Of a stretch of 64,000 bases of DNA, positions 34,968 through 43,858 are shown one piece after another (position 1 is the first letter of the stretch; each line of letters starts with the position of its first letter). This DNA comes from CACIAM-69d sp001698445. Lineage in GTDB: Bacteria > Cyanobacteriota > Cyanobacteriia > CACIAM-69d. The stretch spans positions 62,001 to 126,000 of the forward strand of contig NZ_JAZAQF010000021.1 of the NCBI RefSeq assembly GCF_043235035.1. Reading direction: 5' to 3'. The notes under the pieces are model-generated. The model was not told the origin of the DNA. It did not search any database and saw only the letters and a list, made by a program, of their open reading frames with translations. The position numbers and the translations under genes were made by a program.

Positions 34968-35246
34968 TTACTTGCGTCCTTTCTTGTCGCCCTTGGTGTG
35001 GCCTTTGAAGGTGCGCGTGGGAGCAAATTCCCCCAGCTTGTGGCCCACCATTTGCTCGTTGACGTACACGGGGACGTGTTGCCGGCCGTTGTGGACGGCG
35101 ATCGTGTGACCCACCATTTGCGGCAGGATCGTTGAGGCTCGTGACCAGGTTTTGATCACTTGCTTTTCGCCCTTGACGTTCAGCGCTTCTACTTTTTTGA
35201 GCAGCTTGTCAGCAACGAAGGGACCTTTTTTCAGAGAACGAGACAT
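34968..35246 (-). CDS. rpsS: 30S ribosomal protein S19
   Basis: 92 residues; MSRSLKKGPFVADKLL, TWSRASTILPQMVGHTIAVHNG and LGEFAPTRTFKGH are standard. Separated from rplB by 98 bp that hold a potential hairpin. Confidence 0.96.
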   Translation of the reverse strand: MSRSLKKGPFVADKLLKKVEALNVKGEKQVIKTWSRASTILPQMVGHTIAVHNGRQHVPVYVNEQMVGHKLGEFAPTRTFKGHTKGDKKGRK

Positions 35247-35283
35247 ACGCTTTAGGAACTCTTAGGGATTCGCGATCTCAAGC

Positions 35284-35331
35284 GGCGATCGCCCAGGGCT
35301 GGAGGGTTAAACCAACGGGCGGGCGATCGCC
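35284..35331 (-). other. Potential intra-operon hairpin between rplB and rpsS
   Basis: GGCGATCGCCC (35284-35294) and GGGCGATCGCC (35321-35331) are perfect 11-bp inverted arms around a 26-nt loop, built from two HIP1-type palindromes. There is no T-run, so a processing, stability or attenuation element is more likely than a full terminator. Confidence 0.45.
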
Positions 35332-35344
35332 ACACTGAAAAAAC

Positions 35345-36208
35345 CTATGCGTTGCGACCGCCGCGACCGCGCTTGGACGACTTACGACGACGACGCACAA
35401 TGAGTTTGGTGCTGGCTTTCCGCTTGTCGCGGGTTTTGCGACCCAAAGCGGGTTTACCCCAAGGGGTGACCGGGCCAGAACGCCCAATGGGCGCACGCCC
35501 TTCACCACCACCGTGGGGGTGATCCACCGGGTTCATGACGCTACCGCGCACTTCCGGACGGCGACCCAACCAACGCTTGCGGCCGGCTTTACCCAGGCTC
35601 AGGTTGCGGTGTTCGGAGTTGCCGACGCTGCCGATGGTAGCCATGCACTCTTTACGGACCTTGCGCACTTCCGTAGAAGGCAGCTTCAGGGTGACGTAGT
35701 TGCCTTCTTTAGCGACCACTTCAGCACCGGAGCCAGCGGAACGGGCCATTTGCGCACCGCGACCCGCCACCAACTCAATGTTGTGGACGGTTGTACCCAA
35801 AGGCATGTTGGCCAAGGGCAGAGCATTACCCACTTCGATCGGGGAATCGGGACCCGCCACGATCGTTTGGCCCACTTTCAGGCCAACGGGGGTGATGATG
35901 TAGCGCTTTTCGCCATCTTCGTATTGCACCAACGAAATGCGCGCATTCCGGTTGGGGTCATACTCGATCGACAGCACTTCAGCGGTCATACCCAGCTTGT
36001 CGCGCTTGAAGTCGATCTTCCGGTACAGACGCTTGTGGCCACCACCCCGGTGACGACAGGTGATCCGACCCAGGTTGTTACGACCCTTGCGGCGGTGCTT
36101 GTAAGAAGTCAGGGACTTTTCGGGTTCGCTGCGGGTGATTTCCGCAAAATCAGCCACGCTGGCTTGACGAACCCCGGGGGTATAAGGACGGAAGGTACGA
36201 ATTGGCAT
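35345..36208 (-). CDS. rplB: 50S ribosomal protein L2
   Basis: 287 residues; RPYTPGVRQASV, HRGGGHKRLYRKIDFKRDK and the peptidyl-transferase-proximal MNPVDHPHGGGEGRAPIGR, including the catalytically relevant His region. Ends in a basic KSSKRGRGGRNA tail. Confidence 0.97.
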   Translation of the reverse strand: MPIRTFRPYTPGVRQASVADFAEITRSEPEKSLTSYKHRRKGRNNLGRITCRHRGGGHKRLYRKIDFKRDKLGMTAEVLSIEYDPNRNARISLVQYEDGEKRYIITPVGLKVGQTIVAGPDSPIEVGNALPLANMPLGTTVHNIELVAGRGAQMARSAGSGAEVVAKEGNYVTLKLPSTEVRKVRKECMATIGSVGNSEHRNLSLGKAGRKRWLGRRPEVRGSVMNPVDHPHGGGEGRAPIGRSGPVTPWGKPALGRKTRDKRKASTKLIVRRRRKSSKRGRGGRNA

Positions 36209-36229
36209 CGTCTTAAAACTCCTTCAGCG

Positions 36230-36556
36230 CTAGACTTCGGGGAACAGTTGAATCGAACTGCCTTCGGCCAGCGTGACGATCGCCCGCTTCACCTGAGGAC
36301 GGTAACCCGACAGCCGACCCAGTTTCCGGGTCTTGCGCGGCGGGTTGTAGGTGTTGACCCTCTGGACTTTCACCTCAAACAGACCTTCGATCGCTGCCTT
36401 GATGTCCAGCTTGTTGGCGCGGGGATCCACGTCAAACACGTACTGGTTGTTTTCCAGCAGAATCGTGGCCTTTTCGGTGATGATCGGCCGGCGAACCACA
36501 TCCGCCAACGTGCGATCGTCCAAGCGCGTCTTGTACTTAGGAGTGCGCTTAATCAT
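36230..36556 (-). CDS. rplW: 50S ribosomal protein L23
   Basis: 108 residues; VVRRPIITEKATILLENNQYVFDV and NTYNPPRKTRKLGR. The N-terminus overlaps the rplD 3' end by 8 bases. L23 is the docking site for trigger factor and SRP at the tunnel exit. Confidence 0.95.
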   Translation of the reverse strand: MIKRTPKYKTRLDDRTLADVVRRPIITEKATILLENNQYVFDVDPRANKLDIKAAIEGLFEVKVQRVNTYNPPRKTRKLGRLSGYRPQVKRAIVTLAEGSSIQLFPEV

Positions 36557-37184
36557 CGCCGTAAACCTCCTTGATCTTCTCCAGCGCGTCCGCCGTCACC
36601 ACCACCTTGTCGGCGTTCAGCAGGTCGAACACATTCAGGTTCGTTGCCAAAATCAACCGCAGGCTTTGGACGTTCCGGGCCGACAGCCAAACGTTTTCGT
36701 CTTGGTCAGCCACAATCAACAGCACCTTTTGGTTCGCATCCACATCCCAACGGGCGAGCGCGGCCAACAGGTCTTTGGTCTTGGGCTGGCTGAGTTGGCT
36801 GGCAAAGTTTTCCACCACCACCAAGTCATCCAAGCGACCTTGGAACGCCGTGCGCAGGGCCAGGCGGCGTTCCTTCCGGTTCATCTTTTGCGAGTAGTCG
36901 CGGGGCTTGGGGCCAAAGATCACACCACCACCACGCCATAGGGGAGAGCGGTTCGAGCCAGCACGGGCGCGACCGGTTCCCTTTTGCCGCCAAGGCTTGC
37001 GACCACCACCGCGCACTTCCGAACGAGTCTTGGTGCTGACAGTGCCTTGACGAGCGTTCGCCAATTGACGCACCAAAGCCCGGTGCACAATGTGCTGAGC
37101 GTTTTCTTCACGGGCGACGCGTAAGTCCAGCTCGGTCTTGCCGGCTTCCTTACCGTCCCAATCTTTCACAATGCAGTTGACCAT
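36549..37184 (-). CDS. rplD: 50S ribosomal protein L4
   Basis: 211 residues; RGGGRKPWRQKGTGRARAGS followed by PLWRGGGVIFGPKPRDYSQK forms the tunnel-lining loop. In enterobacteria L4 also represses the S10 operon through its leader; the long rplC leader here makes some leader control possible, without direct evidence. Confidence 0.96.
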   Translation of the reverse strand: MVNCIVKDWDGKEAGKTELDLRVAREENAQHIVHRALVRQLANARQGTVSTKTRSEVRGGGRKPWRQKGTGRARAGSNRSPLWRGGGVIFGPKPRDYSQKMNRKERRLALRTAFQGRLDDLVVVENFASQLSQPKTKDLLAALARWDVDANQKVLLIVADQDENVWLSARNVQSLRLILATNLNVFDLLNADKVVVTADALEKIKEVYGDD

Positions 37185-37224
37185 TGCTGTGCTCCACGTT
37201 CGACGGACTTACGGGCGATCGCGC

Positions 37225-37869
37225 TTACTTTTGACGACCCACCAGGTTGGACGGTGCAATGCTGACCAGCGTCCCCGGCTTGCCCGGAACCGCACCCTTG
37301 ATCAACACGAGATTGCGATCGGGGTCGATCCGCACAACCGTCAGCTTCTTGACCGTCACACGCTCATTGCCCATCCGGCCAGCCATGCGCTTACCGGGAT
37401 AGACACGACCGGGGGTCGTACCCGCACCCGTCGAACCGGGCAGACGGTGGTTTTTGGAACCGTGAGACATCGGCCCGCGACCAAAGTTGTGGCGCTTTTG
37501 GTAACCCGCGAAACCACGACCAATGCTGTTTCCCGTCACGTCAACGATTTGACCGACTTCGATGCAGCGATCGGCGCGGATTTCTTCACCAAGGGTAAAG
37601 CCAGCCACATCCACCAAACGGTATTCCCGCAGGTGGCGCAGGGGCTTCGCGTTGGCCTTGCTCAGGTGTCCGATTTCCGGCTTGCTGAGGGCCTTTTCTT
37701 TGACTTCTTGAAAACCCAACTGAACGGCCGTGTAGCCATCAGTCTCTTTGGTTTTGATTTGCGTAACGGTACAGGGGCCAGCTTGGATGACCGTTACCGG
37801 GATGGCCCGGCCCGTTTCATCAAAGACTTGGGTCATGCCCAACTTAGTACCTAGAATGCCAAGAGACAT
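37225..37869 (-). CDS. rplC: 50S ribosomal protein L3
   Basis: 214 residues; MSLGILGTKLGMTQVFDETG, the loop HNFGRGPMSHGSKNHR near the peptidyl-transferase centre, and PGKRMAGRMGNERVTV. It is the first gene of the operon (no rpsJ or tuf upstream), with AGGAG 9 bases before ATG. Confidence 0.96.
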   Translation of the reverse strand: MSLGILGTKLGMTQVFDETGRAIPVTVIQAGPCTVTQIKTKETDGYTAVQLGFQEVKEKALSKPEIGHLSKANAKPLRHLREYRLVDVAGFTLGEEIRADRCIEVGQIVDVTGNSIGRGFAGYQKRHNFGRGPMSHGSKNHRLPGSTGAGTTPGRVYPGKRMAGRMGNERVTVKKLTVVRIDPDRNLVLIKGAVPGKPGTLVSIAPSNLVGRQK

Positions 37870-38249
37870 GGCGTTCTCCTTAGACTAGGGATGGTTAGGA
37901 GAGTCCTTCCCCCTAGCGTCAACCAGCCGTAACAAGAGCGCCTCTAGCGCGTAAGGGCCAGAAGCACTTTCCCGACGGACTTTGAGTTTTGGGCACTCTG
38001 ATTGACGTAGACTGACCGCTTATCTGCGCTGAGAAATCGTTGAGAATCTCAAGGCTCGGATGTCAGTCAACCGAGGGAAGATTTTGCGCTGGAGCGGTTT
38101 GCATCGTTGCAGCGCGTTTGCTTGCTAGGACTTAAGCAGCGACCTGCTCAGTATCCGGTTCAGCAAAAGTTGCCTGGAAAATTTGCCAGATCGGCAAACG
38201 CTGTGATTTTAGGGTCGCGTAGCGCAGGAAACCACAGTTTTGGCAACGG
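37870..38249 (-). other. Long 5' leader of the ribosomal protein operon
   Basis: About 380 nt between the predicted start site near 38249 and the rplC ATG contain no credible ORF on the coding strand. Several short self-complementary stretches occur (for example TTGCC and GGCAA around 38170-38198), but I could not assign a known leader motif. The 38285-38356 stretch behind the promoter separates it from the end of glyS. Confidence 0.55.
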
Positions 38250-38255
38250 TTTAAC

Positions 38256-38284
38256 ATTATAGGGGGGTGACGGTCTTTTGTCTA
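38256..38284 (-). promoter_or_regulatory. Strong sigma-70-type promoter for the rplC operon
   Basis: Read on the minus strand: TAGACA (38284-38279), a 17-bp spacer with a run of Cs, and a perfect TATAAT (38261-38256). The -35 matches TTGACA at five of six positions. Confidence 0.75.
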
Positions 38285-38356
38285 GCAATTGATGATTTTG
38301 CTACAAAACCAGGGGCACACCCCCCGCCTCTCGGGCCAGGAATGGGGGCGAATGCC

Positions 38357-40513
38357 CTATCCCTTCACGATCGCCCCGAAATCTCCAAGCACCCTGGCAT
38401 GGTTCCGCAACAGGCCCAGGAGGTTTAGCCGGTTACGCCGCACCGCTTCATCATCCACCATCACCATCACGCTTTCGGAACCATCAAAGAAGTTCGCTAC
38501 CACGGCCGCCGCCTGAGCCAGTTGATCGGCCAGGGGCTGGTAGTGACGGGTTTGGCGCGTGGCTTGGGTGATGGGCAACAGGGCAACCAGGGCATCATAA
38601 AACGCCTGTTCTGAGGGTTGCTCAAACAAAGCGGGCTTCACGGAAGCGGCGGGATCCAGATCGCTGAAGTTGAGATCGCCCTTGGCGGCCAGTTTGGAGG
38701 CACGGTTGATGGTGGCATAGAGGTTAGCCAATTGCCCCGATCGCCGCAGGGATTGCAAGAACTGTGCCCGTTGCAGCACGTCGGCGGGGTCGTAGAGGGC
38801 GCGCAGGGACGCATCTCGATCGCCCGGTTCTCCGACCACTGCCAAGGCCAGGTCGTAATCAATGCCCTGTTCATCTTCGAGCAGGCTGCGGAACCGTTGC
38901 ACAAAGAATTCCGCCAGTTGCGTGCCCATGCCAGAATCTGCCCAACGATCGACCGATTCCGGCTCAATCAACGATTCCAAGTTCAGAGACCAACCGGCAT
39001 CCCAAATGATGTTCACCACGGCGTTGGCGGCCCGGCGCAGGGCAAAGGGATCGGAGGATCCACTCGGCAACAGGCCAATTCGGAATAGGCTGCACAGGGT
39101 ATCGAGGCGATCGGCCAGGGCCACAATGCGCCCGGTTTGGCTGGTGGGCAAAGCATCACCCGCGCCCTTGGGTAGGTAATGTTCCCCGATCGCCACCGCC
39201 ACCGCTTCCGGTTCCCCGCTGGCCCGAGCGTACTTCTCGCCCATGATGCCTTGCAGTTCTGGGAACTCGAAGACCATGCTGGTCACCAAGTCTGCTTTAC
39301 AGAGCAGGGCGGCCCAGTTCACCAAGTCCCGATCGTCCGCCGACAGTTGCAGTTGGTGGCAGAGCCGATCGGCCATGGACACGATTCGATCGACCTTGGC
39401 CCGCATACTGCCCAATTGGTCTTGGAAAGTGACCGTTTCCAGCTTGGCCAAGTAGCTTTCCAACGGCTTGGCAATGTCGGCCTTGTAGAAATACTGGCCA
39501 TCGCTGAGGCGGGCCCGCACCACCCGTCCATTGCCCTCAGCGATGATGGTGGCCTTGGCCGGATCCCCATTACTGATGGTGATGAAGTTGGGCAACAGTC
39601 GATCGGGCTGGCCCGGTTGATGGACGGGGAAATAGCGCTGATGGGTGACCATGACGGTTTTGGTCACTTCCGACGGCAACTCCAAAAATTCCTGATCAAA
39701 ACCACCAATTACTGCCGTGGGGAATTCCACCAAGTCCCGCACTTCTTCCAGCAAATCGGGGTCAATTTCCGCTTCTCCACCCAGTTGGGCCGCTGCGGCC
39801 TGGGTTTGCTGAATGATCAGCGCCTGCCGTTGCTCGGGATTCACCAGCACGGAAGCGGCTGCCAGGCTAGCCACATAGTCCGTGGCCTGGGCGATCGAAA
39901 CCGGCGCAGGATGCAACACCCGGTGGCCGGTCGTGACTCGATCGGCCGTCAGCACTTCCGCCGGGCGTGTTTCGGTGGCCGCTCGCACGGTCAAAGACAC
40001 CGGCAATACTTGATCATCCCAGAGGGCAATCAGGCTGCGAATGGGCCGGGGGAATCGGAATTCTCCATCTCCCCAGCGCATAAACCGCTTCCCTTCGAGG
40101 GCTAGCACCCATTGGGGAGCCAATTCCTGCAAGAGATCGGGGGTCGATCGCCCCGCCGTGAACACTTCCGCAAAAACAAATTCACCCTTGTCCGTGGCTC
40201 GCAACTCCAAATCGCTCAGGGCCACGCCGTTTTTGCGCGCAAATCCTTCGGCGGCCTTGGTGGGCTGCCCATCCCTGAAGGCAGCACTGGCCGGCGGCCC
40301 TTTCACCGCCTCCCGGCGATCGGGCTGGCGATCGGGCAACCCTTCAATCACCAGGGCCAAGCGACGCGGTGTGGCAAACACCTGCACCGATGTGGCGCTT
40401 AGGTTGGCTTCCGCCAAGCTCTGGGGCACGCGATCACGCCACTGACGCACCGCACTGGCCACAAAACTTGCGGGTAATTCTTCAGTGCCGACCTCAAACA
40501 AAAAAGCAGGCAT
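38357..40513 (-). CDS. glyS: Glycine-tRNA ligase beta subunit
   Basis: 718 residues. N-terminal signature FLFEVGTEELPASFV; HD-type region around MRAKVDRIVSMADRLC; FALRRAANAVVNIIWD; and a C-terminal DALR-type anticodon-binding region (about 590-718). It acts with the alpha subunit (glyQ, not in this window) as an alpha2beta2 enzyme charging tRNA-Gly. Length and motifs are complete. Confidence 0.95.
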   Translation of the reverse strand: MPAFLFEVGTEELPASFVASAVRQWRDRVPQSLAEANLSATSVQVFATPRRLALVIEGLPDRQPDRREAVKGPPASAAFRDGQPTKAAEGFARKNGVALSDLELRATDKGEFVFAEVFTAGRSTPDLLQELAPQWVLALEGKRFMRWGDGEFRFPRPIRSLIALWDDQVLPVSLTVRAATETRPAEVLTADRVTTGHRVLHPAPVSIAQATDYVASLAAASVLVNPEQRQALIIQQTQAAAAQLGGEAEIDPDLLEEVRDLVEFPTAVIGGFDQEFLELPSEVTKTVMVTHQRYFPVHQPGQPDRLLPNFITISNGDPAKATIIAEGNGRVVRARLSDGQYFYKADIAKPLESYLAKLETVTFQDQLGSMRAKVDRIVSMADRLCHQLQLSADDRDLVNWAALLCKADLVTSMVFEFPELQGIMGEKYARASGEPEAVAVAIGEHYLPKGAGDALPTSQTGRIVALADRLDTLCSLFRIGLLPSGSSDPFALRRAANAVVNIIWDAGWSLNLESLIEPESVDRWADSGMGTQLAEFFVQRFRSLLEDEQGIDYDLALAVVGEPGDRDASLRALYDPADVLQRAQFLQSLRRSGQLANLYATINRASKLAAKGDLNFSDLDPAASVKPALFEQPSEQAFYDALVALLPITQATRQTRHYQPLADQLAQAAAVVANFFDGSESVMVMVDDEAVRRNRLNLLGLLRNHARVLGDFGAIVKG

Positions 40514-40600
40514 GGGAGCGCTGGAACTCGATGAACAGACTTGAAAAACCTAGCAGATCGCCAGCATAAACGATCCGAAACCATCCGACTGAGGGCGATT

Positions 40601-40625
40601 GTTGCGTTGCGTTGCGTTGCGTTGC
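40601..40625. repeat. GTTGC pentanucleotide microsatellite
   Basis: Five perfect GTTGC units stand about 90 bp upstream of glyS on its promoter side, a site of likely slippage. Nearby GTTAAC/GTCGTT repeats suggest further simple-sequence expansion. Confidence 0.8.
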
Positions 40626-40716
40626 CTTCGTTAACTGGTCTTCATTGACTGGCCGTCGTTAACGCGCCCAGCCAAAAGACTGGCCAATCGCCTCAGTCAC
40701 AGCAGCCATCAGCCCC

Positions 40717-41385
40717 CTAGGCACGCCCCAGCCACAGAATTCCTGCAATCACCAGCAGCACCAGCAGCAACCCAAAGCCCAAAAAGCGATTCTCATGAAC
40801 AATCAGGGCCGGATCGATCGGCTTTGGCTCCGGCATGGGACGCGATCGAGGCGATCGGCTCGGGGCCTGACCGGTGGCCGCCTTGAACCCCGCACCATCC
40901 GCCGCCTCCAAGCTCGACAAATCAGGAATTTCCGTCAGCCATTCCGGGCGCTTGCTCAACACGGGCGCTTCCAAAATCGCCAACAACCGGCGAGCTTGCG
41001 ATCGGGTTTCCAGGTGGGGATGCTTCGTCAGTTGCCGACACAGTTGCAACCCCGCATCCCGCAGGCCCGCGGCCTCGTAGGCCGTCACCAACCACACCTG
41101 CATTTCACCCCCCAAACGCCCATTGGCCGGCAACAGCGCCGCCCCCGTTTCCAAAGCCTCGATCGCCTCGCGATAGCGCCCTGCCTCAAACAGCATCCGC
41201 CCCTGGTCATAAAGCGTTTGGGCCCGATCTAGGGTCATGGCCTCAAAATCCGTTACCGGCTTTGGATCAGCCGTCTCTGGCTCCGTACCGGTTTCCACAG
41301 CACTCGCCCCCGATGCGGGGTTCAGCGATGAATTCAACGAGTGAAAAACTGCTTCTTGATTTGGTTGATCTTGCTCTGCCGCCAC
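40717..41385 (-). CDS. TPR-containing tail-anchored membrane protein
   Basis: 222 residues. Acidic N-terminal region, two or three TPR-like units (AQTLYDQGRMLFEAGRYREAIEALETGAAL, then QVWLVTAYEAAGLRDAGLQLCRQLTK), a charged Pro/Arg linker, and a C-terminal transmembrane helix (FLGFGLLLVLLVIAGILWLG) with almost no tail. This layout is recurrent in cyanobacteria as a conserved hypothetical; the soluble part should face the cytoplasm and bind unknown partners. Confidence 0.65.
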   Translation of the reverse strand: MAAEQDQPNQEAVFHSLNSSLNPASGASAVETGTEPETADPKPVTDFEAMTLDRAQTLYDQGRMLFEAGRYREAIEALETGAALLPANGRLGGEMQVWLVTAYEAAGLRDAGLQLCRQLTKHPHLETRSQARRLLAILEAPVLSKRPEWLTEIPDLSSLEAADGAGFKAATGQAPSRSPRSRPMPEPKPIDPALIVHENRFLGFGLLLVLLVIAGILWLGRA

Positions 41386-41513
41386 GCGATCGCCTCAAAT
41401 TCCTCTCGGTTCAGAGCCTTTAGTTTAACCTCGCGCTCCATAACTACTTTACGCAGCGGCAAGACCTTGGGTTAATCTTAAGGGGCATTTTTTGAGAAAC
41501 ACCACCGCGCGCT

Positions 41514-42011
41514 ATGAAACGGCCGCTCGCGATCGCCGCCCTCACCAGCCTTGGCCTTGGTTTGGCAGGACTGCACATCAACGCCCAAGCCCAAGACCGC
41601 AGCGCCCCCGTGGTGGAATGTCGCCGCCCCGTGCCCCTGATGCCCGTTGGTGGCAACGACCCCGAAGTGGTGAAGCGGGTTTCGGCCCCCAGCCTGCTGT
41701 TCACGCGCAACAATTGGAACACTGATTTTGTTGTTCCCAGCAATCAAAGCTTTACCAGTTTTCGAGTCAACTTGTTTTTTAAAGACTCCGGCAATTACAA
41801 GTCTGAAATGTTTCTCAAATATGGGGACAGCAGCAACGATCAGTTCTATGACGAACGGGTGAATGCTGAAGCGAATCAACTGGTGCAAGTGCCTGCCTAT
41901 CCACGTCGTCGGCCCGGCCAAAACATTCAACCGTTTCAGGTGAACGTGAAGGTGGGCAATACAGGATCGATCGGGAAAGTGTATGTCGTTTCCGTGGATG
42001 CTTGCCGTTAG
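41514..42011 (+). CDS. Small secreted protein, unknown function
   Basis: 165 residues. Signal peptide MKRPLAIAALTSLGLGLAGL with cleavage near AQAQ. The mature part has two Cys (VECRRP near the start and VDACR at the extreme end) likely paired, and a beta-rich middle (NNWNTDFVVPSNQSFTSFRVNLFFKDSG). Family not recognised. It ends convergent with the cyclase gene, the two stop codons overlapping (TTAG). Confidence 0.55.
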   Translation: MKRPLAIAALTSLGLGLAGLHINAQAQDRSAPVVECRRPVPLMPVGGNDPEVVKRVSAPSLLFTRNNWNTDFVVPSNQSFTSFRVNLFFKDSGNYKSEMFLKYGDSSNDQFYDERVNAEANQLVQVPAYPRRRPGQNIQPFQVNVKVGNTGSIGKVYVVSVDACR

Positions 42012-43537
42012 TTCTTAGGGGCTTCTTCTAACCAATAGACCAACATGTCTCCTCGGCCTTTCACGGCAATTACCCCCCGCTGGGTTAATCGATAAAGGCT
42101 CGCTTCTCCCCCCAGGCGATCGAACACAGCTTGAGTCACTTGAATTTTGCCCGGCGATCCTTGAGACTCCATGCGGCTGGCCACGTTCACCGTGTCCCCC
42201 CACAAATCGTAGGCAAACTTTCGCAACCCAATCACACCCGCCACCACGGGACCCGAGTGAAGTCCCACCCGAATGGAGAGGGGATAGCGGGACGTTTGAT
42301 TCAATTGCTCGATCGCCCGCTGCATCGCCAAAGCCATGTCCGCCGCCGCCGCCGCATGGTTAGGGTTGGGATTCGGCAAGCCCGCCGCCGCCATGTAGGC
42401 ATCGCCAATGGTCTTGATTTTTTCAAGGCCATGGAACTCGGCTAACTGGTCAAATCGCGAAAACATGCGATTGAGTAATTCAATTGTTTCGCCCGGTTGC
42501 AGTTGCGAAGCCAGGGGCGTGAATCCCACTAAATCCGCAAATAAAACCGTTACTTCTGGGAATAAATCTGCAATTTGGGACGAATCCGTCAGGAGTCGAT
42601 CAGCAACGCTGCGCGGCAAGATATTGGTGAGCAATTGATCCGAACGTCGCTGCTCTTGGCGCAGTTGTTTGCGAACTTCAAACTCAGTGCGAGATAGACG
42701 TTCATAAAGGCCAACCACCAAAGTTGACATTAAAGAAATCCACACCATATCAAACAAAACTTGCCCAGGATCCAGAGGCTCCGGAAAAATTGACTGCCCC
42801 ATCAAGCCATTGGTTAAAACATAATTCACATAGGCAATGATGTGGGAAATGAGATGCCAATGCCAGCGAAACGGCAGCACGGCCGCGATGCTAAAAAAGC
42901 CCAACGTCCAACCCTTCAAATCGGGCATGACGGGCGTGCCCCAATAGCTGGGTAAATTGGTCACCACCGAAATCGTGGTTGAAAGCAGTAAAAATAGCCC
43001 AAATTGGGATGAAAAAATCACCGGATCCAAGCTCAAGCGCTCAGGCCGCTTCGGTTGAATCAGAGGTGGCAATTTTCCGTCCTGACTTAAGGGCTTTGGG
43101 ACAATATTTTTAGGAGTTGCTTTAAGAGTTGTTTGTCGAGAAACAGCAGAATAGGCCCCCGCAGCCGATGCAGGAACCAAATATCGTTCAGTTAAAGACT
43201 GGGTTTCACGGCTGCCAGCAAAAATTAAAACAATCGCCATTAGATGGCGAATTAAACGCACGCTGAACAGATCGCCTTTACTGGATTCTTCAAAGGCAAT
43301 CAGAACTGAGAACGTGCTGAAATAAATAACTCCTAGGCGAAATCCCAGCATCAAGCGCTGGTGAATCAATGCCGATCGCCAGGCAACATAACTATCAAAT
43401 TCCGCTTCATTGAGATGTCGCCCATCTCCCAAAAGGAGGTTGATGCAACGGGTTAACCAAGCGCGCAACAGACTACGAAAGGATGGGCTACCTCTAGGGC
43501 GATTGCGCCAAATCCGTCGCCAAGGGGTCAAGGGCAC
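42008..43537 (-). CDS. Membrane class III adenylate cyclase
   Basis: 509 residues from GTG 43537. The N-terminal half has about six hydrophobic segments without a recognised sensor domain, then a linker helix (RLSRTEFEVRKQLRQEQRRSDQLLTNILP) and a C-terminal cyclase homology domain (about 325-500). Metal-binding aspartates are in FADLVGF and GDAYM. The purine-specifying Lys (EKIKTIGD) and Asp (YDLWGDTVNVASR) indicate ATP rather than GTP. Transition-state Asn and Arg are present (NVASRM). It should make cAMP in response to a membrane signal. Confidence 0.82.
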   Translation of the reverse strand: MPLTPWRRIWRNRPRGSPSFRSLLRAWLTRCINLLLGDGRHLNEAEFDSYVAWRSALIHQRLMLGFRLGVIYFSTFSVLIAFEESSKGDLFSVRLIRHLMAIVLIFAGSRETQSLTERYLVPASAAGAYSAVSRQTTLKATPKNIVPKPLSQDGKLPPLIQPKRPERLSLDPVIFSSQFGLFLLLSTTISVVTNLPSYWGTPVMPDLKGWTLGFFSIAAVLPFRWHWHLISHIIAYVNYVLTNGLMGQSIFPEPLDPGQVLFDMVWISLMSTLVVGLYERLSRTEFEVRKQLRQEQRRSDQLLTNILPRSVADRLLTDSSQIADLFPEVTVLFADLVGFTPLASQLQPGETIELLNRMFSRFDQLAEFHGLEKIKTIGDAYMAAAGLPNPNPNHAAAAADMALAMQRAIEQLNQTSRYPLSIRVGLHSGPVVAGVIGLRKFAYDLWGDTVNVASRMESQGSPGKIQVTQAVFDRLGGEASLYRLTQRGVIAVKGRGDMLVYWLEEAPKN

Positions 43538-43858
43538 AGCAAGAGCAAGAGCAGGGAGAAATCGGAGAGTCTTGGAATTTTATTGGAATTTTAACGGAAT
43601 TGAGCGACGGAATTGAACGACGAAATTAGGCAAATTCAGTTGTCAGGACTTGGAATCATTTCCCTAGCAACTCCGCCTAATCAGATCTGATTGGCCACGG
43701 TGAGCAAATTTACTTAAATTGGCTTGACAATCGCTAGGGATCCATTGCACCAGTAATCAATTGCGCTAGCGATCCATTGAAGTCGTGATTAGTCACTATC
43801 GACAGGCACAAATCGAGATTGAGAAAACGTCCTGAGAGGAAATGTCTTAAAAAAGCAA
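43538..43858. other. Intergenic region with a spaced direct repeat
   Basis: TCGCTAGGGATCCATTG (43731-43747) and GCGCTAGCGATCCATTG (43763-43779) are direct repeats 32 bp apart, a spacing of three helical turns that would suit a dimeric regulator. A GGAATT-rich stretch at 43570-43615 is also repetitive. No ORF. Confidence 0.5.

Noticed and set aside
35513..36574. 353-codon ORF antisense to rplB and rplW
   Set aside because: Opposite strand of two certain ribosomal genes.
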